From NCBI RefSeq assembly GCF_036324505.1, contig NC_086370.1, positions 22,530,290 through 22,594,289 of the forward strand: a stretch of 64,000 bases of DNA, written 5' to 3'. Shown piece after piece: positions 54,847-64,000 of the stretch. This DNA comes from Eleginops maclovinus (lineage: Eukaryota; Chordata; Actinopteri; Perciformes; Eleginopidae). The notes beneath the pieces were generated by a model, which saw only the letters and a program-made list of their open reading frames with translations, made no database searches and was not told the origin of the DNA. Made by a program: the position numbers and the translations under genes. Positions within the stretch are counted from its first letter, which is position 1. Each line of letters begins with the position of its first letter.

Positions 54847-55784
54847 CCAGTATAGTGTGGATTAAAGTGCCCTCTACACCGTGCATTTTAATTAAACAGT
54901 TCTGCATTAGATCGAACTTTGGGGTAAATATTAAAATGACTCAAGGACTCACTTCCCCCGGGGCCAAAGACCTCCAGAGTCCCCCACACTCCCCCTATTT
55001 CACTTGGTGTTAATTGGATGGCAGTCATTTAATGAATTCATTGCTGATTTGATTTGGAATATGCTCCGTAATAATACCTAAAATAATGACAGACTCACAG
55101 CTTCCCCTCCAGTGTTATCTGAATGTGATGCTGTGTTTTGTAGAAGTGTGTCAAACCTTTATTATCTCTGAGGCAATGTGTGTTGCAGCTTGCAATCAAT
55201 ACAAATAAAATATCAGGATAGAAATAAAGATCCCCAGTAGAGAGACCTTGTGTGGAAATCCAGTTTAAGTGTTTATTGGTTTAGTCATACAGCGGAGTAA
55301 ATCACAATGACTTGCCAGGTAGAGAAGTAAAGGTAAGGCGGTTTTCTACTTGTTGTTTTGTGCCGCAGTGAGAGCCAGGATTCTGCCAGTTGCTCTGAAC
55401 AGACGAACAAAGGCAAGAGAGATGGGAAGTGTAGTTCAACAGGATGTGAACCTTTGAACCTAATGGAGAGCAATTGGAGAGAATAATCCTGCTGCTGGGC
55501 ATCGGTTAAAAGGAGCCGCACATAAATACCTGTGCAAAAGAGATCCAAGCACTTTGAAATGCGTCGACTGGCCCCAGGGCTCCTGGACATCGGGGGGCGT
55601 TTGATTTGTCTCCGTTAGGATATCATCAATCGGGTTAGGTCAAGGCAGCAACACACAACTCTTTGATCCAACTCCCAACCGTCCTCTGGCCCCTCAACTC
55701 CTTTCAAGCCTCCAGAGAAGTAACAGAAAAACTGAAACTGGAAGAGCTTTATAAATAGTAACGCTGCTCCTCACGCAGCCGACT
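54847..55784. other. Non-repetitive stretch with a ZNF143-like half
   Basis: Unique. 54860-55130 may be regulatory. On the minus strand 55421-55440 reads 'gttgaactacacttcccatc', close to the ACTACAnTTCCC part of the ZNF143-associated motif. The overlapping minus frames at 55285-55590 are unrecognised. Confidence 0.35.
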
Positions 55785-57112
55785 GCAGAGAGTCTGAAAC
55801 AGAGAGTCTGAAAACAGAGAGTCTGAAACAGAGAGTCTGAAAACAGAGAGTCTGAAAACAGAGAGTCTGAAACAGAGAGTCTGAAACAGATAGTCTGAAA
55901 CAGAGAGTCTGAAACAGAGAGTCTGTAACAGAGAGTCTGAAACAGAGAGTCTGAAAACAGAGAGTCTGAAAACAGAGAGTCTGAAACAGAGAGTCTGAAA
56001 CAGATAGTCTGAAACAGAGAGTCTGAAACAGATAGTCTGAAACAGAGAGTCTGTAACAGAGAGTCTGAAAACAGAGAGTCTGAAACGGAGAGTCTGAAAC
56101 AGATAGTCTGAAAACAGAGAGTCTGAAAACAGAGAGTCTGAAACAGAGAGTCTGAAACAGAGAGTCTGTAACAGAGAGTCTGAAAACAGAGTGTCTGTAA
56201 CAGAGAGTCTGAAACAGAGAGTCTGAAAACAGAGAGTCTGAAAACAGAGAGTCTGAAAACAGAGAGTCTGAAACGGAGAGTCTGAAACAGAGAGTCTGAA
56301 AACAGAGAGTCTGAAAACAGAGAGTCTGAAAACAGAGAGTCTGAAACAGAGAGTCTGTAACAGAGAGTCTGAAAACAGAGAGTCTGAAACAGAGAGTTTG
56401 AAACAGAGAGTCTGTAACAGAGAGTCTGAAAACAGAGAGTCTGAAAACAGAGAGTCTGAAACGGAGAGTCTGAAACAGATAGTCTGAAAACAGAGAGTCT
56501 GAAACGGAGAGTCTGAAACAGAGAGTCTGAAAACAGAGAGTCTGAAAACAGAGAGTCTGAAAACAGAGAGTCTGAAAACAGAGAGTCTGAAACAGAGAGT
56601 CTGTAACAGAGAGTCTGAAAACAGAGAGTCTGAAACAGAGAGTTTGAAACAGAGAGTCTGAAACAGAGAGTCTGAAAACAGAGAGTCTGAAAACAGAGAG
56701 TCTGAAACGGAGAGTCTGAAACAGATAGTCTGAAAACAGAGAGTCTGAAAACAGAGAGTCTGAAAACAGAGAGTCTGAAACAGAGAGTCTGAAAACAGAG
56801 AGTCTGAAACAGAGAGTCTGAAAACAGAGAGTCTGAAACAGAGAGTCTGAAAACAGAGAGTCTGAAAACAGAGAGTCTGAAACGGAGAGTCTGAAACAGA
56901 TAGTCTGAAACAGAGTGTCTGAAAACAGAGAGTCTGAAACAGAGAGTCTGTAACAGAGAGTCTGAAACAGAGAGTCTGAAAACAGAGAGTCTGAAAACAG
57001 AGAGTCTGAAACGGAGAGTCTGAAACAGATAGTCTGAAAACAGAGAGTCTGAAAACAGAGAGTCTGAAAACAGAGAGTCTGAAACAGAGAGTCTGAAAAC
57101 AGAGAGTCTGAG
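55785..57112 (+). repeat. 14/15-bp minisatellite 'cagagagtctgaaa(a)'
   Basis: About 90 units that differ in length by one A (gaaac or gaaaac) and carry recurring variants: cggagag, cagatag, gtaac, gtttg and agtgtc. Runs of variants such as 'cgg, then gatag, then aaaac units' recur several times, showing that multi-unit segments were duplicated. Because 14- and 15-bp units mix, no long open frame exists. Confidence 0.97.
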
Positions 57113-57915
57113 CTGCTAACTTAAACTGAGAGCCCTGAAGCTGAAGCTGTTAGCGGCCGACACTACGACCCGTGAGGTCATTTCATCCTGAGTCTCCATC
57201 ATGCCTTCATCTTGAGCCTGATTCTTCATCTTGAGCCTGAGTCTTCATCAGGAGTCTGACTCCTCAGAGGGTCTCTGTGCTGTGGATTTTATTCTAATTT
57301 AGTGCAACTGTCACAAAACCTATATTCCCCCCAGGAATTGATAAAGTATGCTGATGTTTTGATCTTTGAGGATCTTTTTTGGCTCCACATTGAGACTTAG
57401 AGCTCATGAACAAAGAAGTCCAAAGAAAGACTTTCTCAAGGAAGGACAATGGGACCATCCCACAAACCGTTACTGGACAAGGCGGAGGTCTGTACTCTAC
57501 ATTGTACCATGCTGTTGGTACAAGTGTGTTTCTTTTCAGCTGCCATATAAGCAGTCCCGTCAGCCTGAGAAAAAACATGTGTATGAATTGCAAAACCTCT
57601 CTCTCCATGCAGCAGGGAAACTGTCAGGATAACTGACTCACCAACTCACTCTTTACTTTTTCTGCAATGAAAGTTGCTCATGAACTTTTGCCTTTTTAAA
57701 CACCCCCGTATTCACAGCCTCATTTCCCCCCGATACCTGTGGCGAGGGAGGTAAAACCTGCACAAAAGGAGAAACAGGGATAACAAATGGCGGCGCGTAT
57801 GGATGGAGAAATGGCGGACAAGGTAATCCTGTTAGCCAGCTAATCGCTGTGAATGCAAGGTCCCAAGACGCTGCATGTTAGACACAGGAACCTGCACCCT
57901 CAGCATCCCCACTGA
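57113..57915. other. Non-repetitive stretch
   Basis: It opens with three degenerate 'tcttcatcntgagcctga' motifs (57188-57258). The overlapping frames at 57294-57636 on both strands are unrecognised. Confidence 0.45.
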
Positions 57916-57935
57916 CGTGTGTGTGTGTGTGCGTG

Positions 57936-57971
<36 letters not shown>
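57916..57971. repeat. (TG)n microsatellite
   Basis: About 28 TG units with two 'gcgt' interruptions. Confidence 0.97.
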
Positions 57972-57974
<3 letters not shown>

Positions 57975-58624
57975 CTGCAAGGGAGGGGTCTGGATATCCA
58001 TTACCCATTATCATCCTTGGGATTACTGTGAGTAAAGTGTGTGAGAGGCAGAGAATGGGGACTTATTTCCTGCAGCTTCTTGCTGTCCGGCTCGCCACAC
58101 AATCATTGGGCTGACGGCGAGGCTCAGAAGGGAGGACTGCTGTAGGAGGGTGTTGTAGCCAAAGAAGCAGTAATTGAAAACTTGATTAAAATGTTTAATG
58201 CATTTTTTTTTTTTGCAGTATGCTTGCAGTGAGAGAAGCCCTCTCAGTGTCCTGCATCTAATCCAATCGGTGTGATTGTACGGAGCAAATGGGAAAAAGT
58301 TCCTGACACCGGCAGTGATAACAGTCAGCAGAAGTGGAAATACTTTTCTAAGTGAAGAAGTAGAATAGGAATAATTGGGAGCAGAGACTCTTTGGCTGGA
58401 GAAGGCATTTATCAGGATAATACAACTCATCATACCTCTACAGTAAATTAGGGCCTCTTTTCTGAACTGGTTCATCTTGACGCATCATTGAAACATTTGA
58501 AACTTTATTTTATTTTTTGTTTGCCTGTTTTTATTGTTGTTATGGTTGAAAAATGAAAAAAAAACACAAACAAAAATAAAATAAATTACTTGATTCTGCT
58601 TAAAAAAAAGGATCGTGGTTAGAC
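57972..58624. other. Non-repetitive stretch
   Basis: Contains a T run at 58205-58214 and an A-rich block at 58550-58610. The minus frame 58023-58475 (150 codons) is unrecognised and has no visible domain. Confidence 0.45.
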
Positions 58625-58907
58625 AATATCTGATTGGTTAGCTGGCAGGCTGTGTTGTGATTGGTCAACCACTTGGAGATGTCCCGCCCCTTAGCCAATA
58701 CAGTACAAAACCTTGAGTGTTACAGTGATGTCACCATGTAGGAAGGAAGTAAACAATGGAGGCATTTCAGGCAAGGGGGGGAGGAGAAACTCCCTCTGAT
58801 GGGAACACAGGGATTTTAGCCTCTGCAGACCATTTACATGCACTAAAACATATAGAACGCACTCCAGGAAATGGAAAACAACATAAAGCAGAATAAGGCC
58901 TCTTTAA
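58625..58907 (+). mobile_element. TTAA MITE, right two-thirds
   Basis: Two ATTGG boxes (58633 and 58660), 'gatgtcccgccccttagcc', a G-rich internal block at 58774-58785 and a clean right end 'cagaataaggcctctttaa' with TTAA at 58904-58907. Confidence 0.88.
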
Positions 58908-59188
58908 GGATGTATGTATTAGCTTATCCCTCCAAGACATACATGATGACAGAGAGCAGTCACATGAGAACAAAGAGATCTGCTCTGTAGCTTTTTGCAG
59001 AACATGCTAACACAAATGATCTCCTGCCGTTCCAAATCACCGGTGAGACGAAGGCGGCGTGTTTCCTGTTAAATAACACATGTCTGTTGTGTTGTAAAAC
59101 ATGTCAGAATCACCAATCCACAAGAACAATCCACAAGAACAACCCTTCAGCGACGTCCGGCATCTGTTCCAGCTGGGTACATCAAGGA
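58908..59188. other. Non-repetitive stretch
   Basis: Short unique spacer before the CA tract; nothing recognised. Confidence 0.5.

Positions 59189-59273
<85 letters not shown>
59189..59273. repeat. (CA)n microsatellite
   Basis: About 42 CA units with two 'cataca' interruptions. Confidence 0.98.
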
Positions 59274-59276
<3 letters not shown>

Positions 59277-59529
59277 ATGACTTGTTTTCAGTGTTTATAT
59301 CAAACCTCAAGTTATTCCTAAAGCGGGAATATCATTTGAATAAATGAATATAGCTGCTCCCTGCTGTTCAGCGTGGCAGAACATGCACATAAACAAAATT
59401 GCATTCATGTGCTCAGTGTTGACTTCCATACCGCAGCTCTCAAGGCTTTGAGCAAGTTTCACTTCTTAGAGTGCAGACAAGAGGTCAGAACGCTTTGGTG
59501 TTATCATCCGCAATCTATGCAGCGGGGGG
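59274..59529. other. Non-repetitive stretch
   Basis: Unique spacer before array 5; nothing recognised. Confidence 0.5.
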
Positions 59530-60540
59530 CCATATCCTGCTGATGTTCAGGTGTATATCAGTATGTAGTGGCTCTACTTTAAAGAGTCCTCTCCTGCTGA
59601 TGTTCAGGTGTATATCAGTATGTAGTGTCTCTACTTTAAAGAGTCCTCTCCTGCTGATGTTCAGGTGTATATCAGTATGTAGCGTCTCTACTTTAAAGAG
59701 TCCTCTCCTGCTGATGTTCAGGTGTATATCAGTATGTAGTGTCTCTACTTTAAAGAGTCCTCTCCTGCTGATGTTCAGGTGTATATCAGTATGTAGAGTC
59801 TCTACTTTAAAGAGTCCTCTCCTGCTGATGTTCAGGTGTATATCAGTATGTAGAGTCTCTACTTTAAAGAGTCCTCTCCTGCTGATGTTCAGGTGTATAT
59901 CAGTATGTAGTGTCTCTACTTTAAAGAGTCCTCTCCTGCTGATGTTCAGGTGTATATCAGTATGTAGAGTCTCTACTTTAAAGAGTCCTCTCCTGCTGAT
60001 GTTCAGGTGTATATCAGTATGTAGCGTCTCTACTTTAAAGAGTCCTCTCCTGCTGATGTTCAGGTGTATATCAGTATGTAGTGTCTCTACTTTAAAGAGT
60101 CCTCTCCTGCTGATGTTCAGGTGTATATCAGTATGTAGCGTCTCTACTTTAAAGAGTCCTCTCCTGCTGATGTTCAGGTGTATATCAGTATGTAGAGTCT
60201 CTACTTTAAAGAGTCCTCTCCTGCTGATGTTCAGGTGTATATCAGTATGTAGAGTCTCTACTTTAAAGAGTCCTCTCCTGCTGATGTTCAGGTGTATATC
60301 AGTATGTAGAGTCTCTACTTTAAAGAGTCCTCTCCTGCTGATGTTCAGGTGTATATCAGTATGTAGCGTCTCTACTTTAAAGAGTCCTCTCCTGCTGATG
60401 TTCAGGTGTATATCAGTATGTAGCGTCTCTACTTTAAAGAGTCCTCTCCTGCTGATGTTCAGGTGTATATCAGTATGTAGCTTCTCTACTTTAAAGAGTC
60501 CTCTCCTGCTGATGTTCAGGTGTATGTCAGTATGTAGTTT
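59530..60540 (+). repeat. 57-bp minisatellite, array 5
   Basis: About 17.7 regular units. The left edge 'ggccatatcctgctgatgtt' resembles the native element end rather than the repeat junction. The right edge breaks inside a unit at 'tatgtagtttcttgtgatg'. The open frames of 358 and 365 codons on opposite strands (59471-60547 and 59515-60612) are the longest in the window and are repeat products. Confidence 0.98.
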
Positions 60541-60732
60541 CTTGTGATGTAGTTTCAAATCAAAGCACACTAGAAAAACCCATGTCTTTCCTTTATGGTT
60601 GTTTTTAATCATGCAATATGAAGTGAATTAATACTGCATTACAAGCCCCGGTGTGGATTCACAATCTGTGTTTGTTTGGTGAGAAATCTGTATTGGATTG
60701 ACAGCACAGCAGTAATTATGTCACACTAGAGG
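60541..60732. other. Non-repetitive spacer
   Basis: Unique-looking sequence between array 5 and an inverted MITE end. 'cacactag' occurs at both ends of it. Confidence 0.5.
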
Positions 60733-60782
60733 CACAACATACAAATATGAACCTGGAAATGAGCAGGATGTGTTCTCTTTAA
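60733..60782 (-). mobile_element. TTAA MITE left-end fragment
   Basis: 'acatacaaatatgaacctgg' and 'gagcaggatgtgttctcttt' followed by AA, with TTAA at 60779-60782. Read on the minus strand it gives TTTAAAAGAGAACAC..., a native, single left end. It faces the left edge of array 5 in the opposite orientation about 1.25 kb away. Confidence 0.7.
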
Positions 60783-61817
60783 AAGGAGAAACCAGGAGTA
60801 AAGGTGCACAACTCATGGGAACACCACACAAAGGTGAAATGCTAAACTGTTTATACACAGGACTAGGACACAGACTTAGTAAGAACCAACTAAAATCCCA
60901 AATTCTAATCCTTCATGTTGGTCATATTTCCTTGAGTAAAACACTCTACAATGCCTGCAGAGATGCTGTTAGTGACATCCTTAGGTTCCGGCAAAACGAG
61001 GGTTTAGATTGTCCCTCTGAGAATGAAAGCTCAGAGACGTGTAAAAGAAGAGCAGGGAGGCTGGATTATAAAAATAGTCTTTAAGTACCGCTACAGATCC
61101 TGTCTTCCACCTTCCTCTCACCTCCACTTGTGATTTTCATCCCATGTGCCCTGATATCTTTCAGCAGAAATTACTCATCCAAAACCGCCACCTACATCGA
61201 GCAAGGCGAGCGTTATGAAATGATTGTCCTCTCCTGATAGCGCTTCGGCGTTCCCCTCCACAATAAAGACTCCCAGGCGTCTCCACTGATTGAGCCAGGC
61301 TCTCCCACTGACGGCCGTCTTAATTGCCTTTTTCAATCCGTGTTCGACTATCGCCAATTTCCCTTTAATTATGATATACTAACCGCTGACTTTGACTGCC
61401 CCGAGAAGACAGAAAAAGGTGTACAAATTACACAAAATTGCTGCAGAAAATCTAACCGACTCACTTCCCCTGTCTCTTGTACGATGGCGCCATCAATAAA
61501 ATTAGCTGTGAGACAGGCGGGGGACAGCCAAGCCAATTGGTGGGAAGCTGTGATGAGCTGGAGTTACTGGGAGACTGCCAGTCAGTCTGGAACTGGGTCA
61601 TCCTCTCCATTACAGTGACTTGAATTATATTTAACGTTATAATTTAGCAGCCAAAATAAAGATAAATGGTTATCAGTACACTAAGAGGAGAGAAAACTGA
61701 AGCTAGAGGAGGGAGAGGGGGATTCATTCATGCTTTATACCCTTCAGACCAAAGATGAAGCCCACCTTGTTTCAACAACCTGCTAATCTTCATCTGGAGT
61801 TGGTAGGTGTCATTCGA
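60783..61817. other. Non-repetitive stretch, best candidate for conserved regulatory DNA
   Basis: 61180-61620 is repeat-free, has balanced composition, and contains CCAAT ('agccaattggtggg'), TAATTA-like and 'gatggcgccatcaataaaat' motifs. Frames at 61175-61357 and 61340-61618 are unrecognised. I infer a possible enhancer-type element from texture only. Confidence 0.3.
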
Positions 61818-62672
61818 TCTACTTTAAAGAGTCCTCTCCTGCTGATGTTCAGGTGTATATCAGTATGTAGAGCCTCTACTTTAAAGAGTCCTCTCCTGCT
61901 GATGTTCAGGTATATATCAGTATGTAGTGTCTCTACTTTAAAGAGTCCTCTCCTGCTGATGTTCAGGTATATATCAGTATGTAGTGTCTCTACTTTAAAG
62001 AGTCCTCTCCTGCTGATGTTCAGGTGTGTATCAGTATGTAGTGTCTCTACTTTAAAGAGTCCTCTCCTGCTGATGTTCAGGTATATATCAGTATGTAGAG
62101 TCTCTACTTTAAAGAGTCCTCTCCTGCTGATGTTCAGGTGTATATCAGTATGTAGTGTCTCTACTTTAAAGAGTCCTCTCCTGCTGATGTTCAGGTGTAT
62201 ATCAGTATGTAGTGTCTCTACTTTAAAGAGTCCTCTCCTGCTGATGTTCAGGTATATATCAGTATGTAGTGTCTCTACTTTAAAGAGTCCTCTCCTGCTG
62301 ATGTTCAGGTGTATATCAGTATGTAGAGCCTCTACTTTAAAGAGTCCTCTCCTGCTGATGTTCAGGTGTATATCAGTATGTAGAGTCTCTACTTTAAAGA
62401 GTCCTCTCCTGCTGATGTTCAGGTATATATCAGTATGTAGTGTCTCTACTTTAAAGAGTCCTCTCCTGCTGATGTTCAGGTATATATCAGTATGTAGTGT
62501 CTCTACTTTAAAGAGTCCTCTCCTGCTGATGTTCAGGTGTATATCAGTATGTAGAGTAGTCTCTACTTTAAAGAGTCCTCTCCTGCTGATGTTCAGGTGT
62601 ATATCAGTATGTAGTGTCTCTACTTTAAAGAGTCCTCTCCTGCTGATGTTCAGGTGTATATCAGTATGTAGT
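61818..62672 (+). repeat. 57-bp minisatellite, array 6
   Basis: About 15 units. It carries the 'ggtatatatcag' and 'ggtgtgtatcag' variants otherwise seen only in array 3, two 'agagcctct' units, and one unit with an extra 'tag' (at about 62553), which keeps the frame open. No C occurs at the three-state site. Neither MITE body nor native end flanks it. Confidence 0.98.
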
Positions 62673-62880
62673 TGACTCTCTCTTTTCACCGGCTTTCTCC
62701 TTGCCATTCCTCACCTGTCCACCAGAGGTCCTCAGTGTTTTACCTGGTCAGTGTCCTCCCTCCACACCTGCTTCTCATGACCCATCAGTCCCAGTTTATA
62801 TATACTAGACAGGAGCATTCACCTGTTTGCCAGACGATGTTGCACTGGTCCTGGGTTTCTTTGTCCTGAAGCTAGTTTTT
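62673..62880 (+). mobile_element. LTR-like fragment
   Basis: 'cattcctcacctgtccacc', 'cacacctgcttctcatgacc' and a TATA-like 'agtttatatatactag' (about 62792) resemble the U3/R region of fish LTRs, as at 38945. No ends or target duplication found. Confidence 0.35.
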
Positions 62881-64000
62881 GCTTCTTTTTCCAAAATATA
62901 TTACAGCTTTTGGCCCATGCAGGTTTGGAGTTGTTTTGCCCCTAAAACTCGCTTTGAGTCTGTGTTTACCTCAGTGAGAGTGTTGCATTTTCACAGAAGG
63001 TTCCAAGGAAGCATTCAACATTATCTGTACTTGTGTAAGCTAATGTTGACACACAGATCTGGTGAAAGCTGGCAGGAACACACTCACAGCGTGTGGGTTG
63101 TCTGTGTACCAATCCTCAGGTATCAAACTTCCATCAGAGCGACATTTTTCCAGATCAGTTTCAGAGAGCGCCAATAAGATCCATCCAGTAAATCAGATTT
63201 ACCTGAGCGTGCAGCCGAACCTCTGAGGACTTTTTAGGGATTATAAGATTTCCTCTTTAGCTCTGAATCGGCTCATTTGCAGTATTTTGTTTCCAAAGTG
63301 GCTTATTTAACAAATTACATTTCCTCCTGCCTAAGAAATAATTAGGTGTGAAATTTGATATTAGATCGCTGTGATAGGAGGACGGCAGAGAGTCATTTTA
63401 AATTACACTGAGACAAAACTCTCATTTACCTCCTGATCAGTAAGGCTTCACATAGTTAAAGCTACTGCTACATATACCAGACATACAACATGCATGACAG
63501 ACTGTGCCCCTAACCCTGACCCTGATGGTGGGAGGGTTTGACAATCATTACACTGGAAAAATCTTCTTTGTATAGAATTTTATTCCACAAAAGTGCATCT
63601 TCCACTGAAACTTTGGTCCATATCGATAACCAGTTGTCTTCTTGTCAGAAATGTTCTAATTGTCCTTTTCATAGGAATCCTTGTGACAGTTCCTCATGAT
63701 GTTGCTGTCCCTTTGACATTTCTGTGTAGCCCATTGACTGGTGAGGCTGCAAAGAAAAGCTAAATCATGAGTAGTGTTCACTTTCACCTGGAGAATGTCA
63801 CTTCAGATGCTCATTGCTCTCCTTTTGGTGTCTACTAACCCTCCTCAAAGTCCCAATAAACCCTCACTGGAGCATCCCTTCTAAATAAATGCACATTAAC
63901 ACTCTTTAAACTCAGAATCCCTCGAGCTGTTTTTGCAGAGGGTGCATGTTTTTCTGTCTATTTCTCTCACACTGTGCTTTTGTATCTAACTTGGGAAACA
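62881..64000. other. Non-repetitive stretch to the window end
   Basis: Unique sequence; the 116-codon frame at 62827-63177 is unrecognised. No repeat or RNA gene seen. Confidence 0.5.

Noticed and set aside
59471..60612. 358- and 365-codon open frames as a repeat protein gene
   Set aside because: They are translations of the 57-bp satellite on opposite strands, with no start context, domain or flanking exon evidence.

Overview
The window looks like vertebrate, most probably percomorph teleost, nuclear DNA. The evidence is about 2 kb of (CA)n/(TG)n microsatellites in some 18 tracts, a tRNA-derived SINE and LINE/SINE 3' tails of types I recognise from fish genomes, copies of a common fish transposon built on 'gaagtactcagat / acttgagtaaa' motifs, LTR retroelement remnants, and no bacterial-type gene organisation. 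The identification rests on remembered repeat types, not on a database search. I find no exon, tRNA, rRNA or CRISPR that I can defend. The open frames present are translations of simple repeats and minisatellites, or short anonymous frames. The window reads as intergenic or long-intron sequence rich in repeats. || Layout. 1-974: 57-bp minisatellite array 1, already in progress at the window start. 2206-2690: solo LTR with a 5-bp target duplication. 4.2-6.7 kb: CA/TG tracts, a MITE copy and 40-bp array A. 8.3-8.8 kb: 40-bp array B. 11.4-11.9 and 14.6-15.5 kb: two 72-bp arrays. 12.6-13.4 kb: a fish hAT-like element with a 32-bp array. 16-20 kb: MITE fragments, a foldback element at 18.8-19.1 kb and TG tracts. 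20-30 kb: mostly unique DNA with a degenerate GTAATA-rich stretch, SINE and LINE tails, MITE copies and CA tracts. 30.9-31.4 kb: a GACG/GACA/GATA tract. 32.5-34.4 kb: second 32-bp array and further hAT-like copies. 37.3-37.9 kb: a 633-bp imperfect palindrome. 39.9-42.1 kb: 57-bp array 2, partly corrupted. 45.7-47.8 kb: a MITE with array 3 inside it. 48-54 kb: unique DNA and CA tracts. 54.2-54.8 kb: array 4. 55.8-57.1 kb: a 14/15-bp minisatellite. 59.5-60.5 and 61.8-62.7 kb: arrays 5 and 6. || How the parts relate. A dispersed element of about 430-450 bp, here called 'the TTAA MITE', occurs in at least 13 full or partial copies. It has similar ends that read TTTAAAGAG inward and most clean ends abut TTAA, which suggests a piggyBac-type non-autonomous transposon. 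The 57-bp unit of all six large arrays matches the first 55 bp of the left end of this element plus AC, repeated head to tail. These arrays cover about 7.5 kb, roughly 12% of the window. The 32-bp arrays lie the same way at an end of a different, hAT-like element. The 40-bp and 72-bp arrays also occur as paired copies sharing flanking sequence. Expansion of transposon sequence into minisatellites is therefore the main theme. Long open frames over the 57-bp arrays follow from a period divisible by three with no stop in one frame per strand. The block at 40535-41085 differs from its neighbours almost only by deletions and is probably unpolished assembly.
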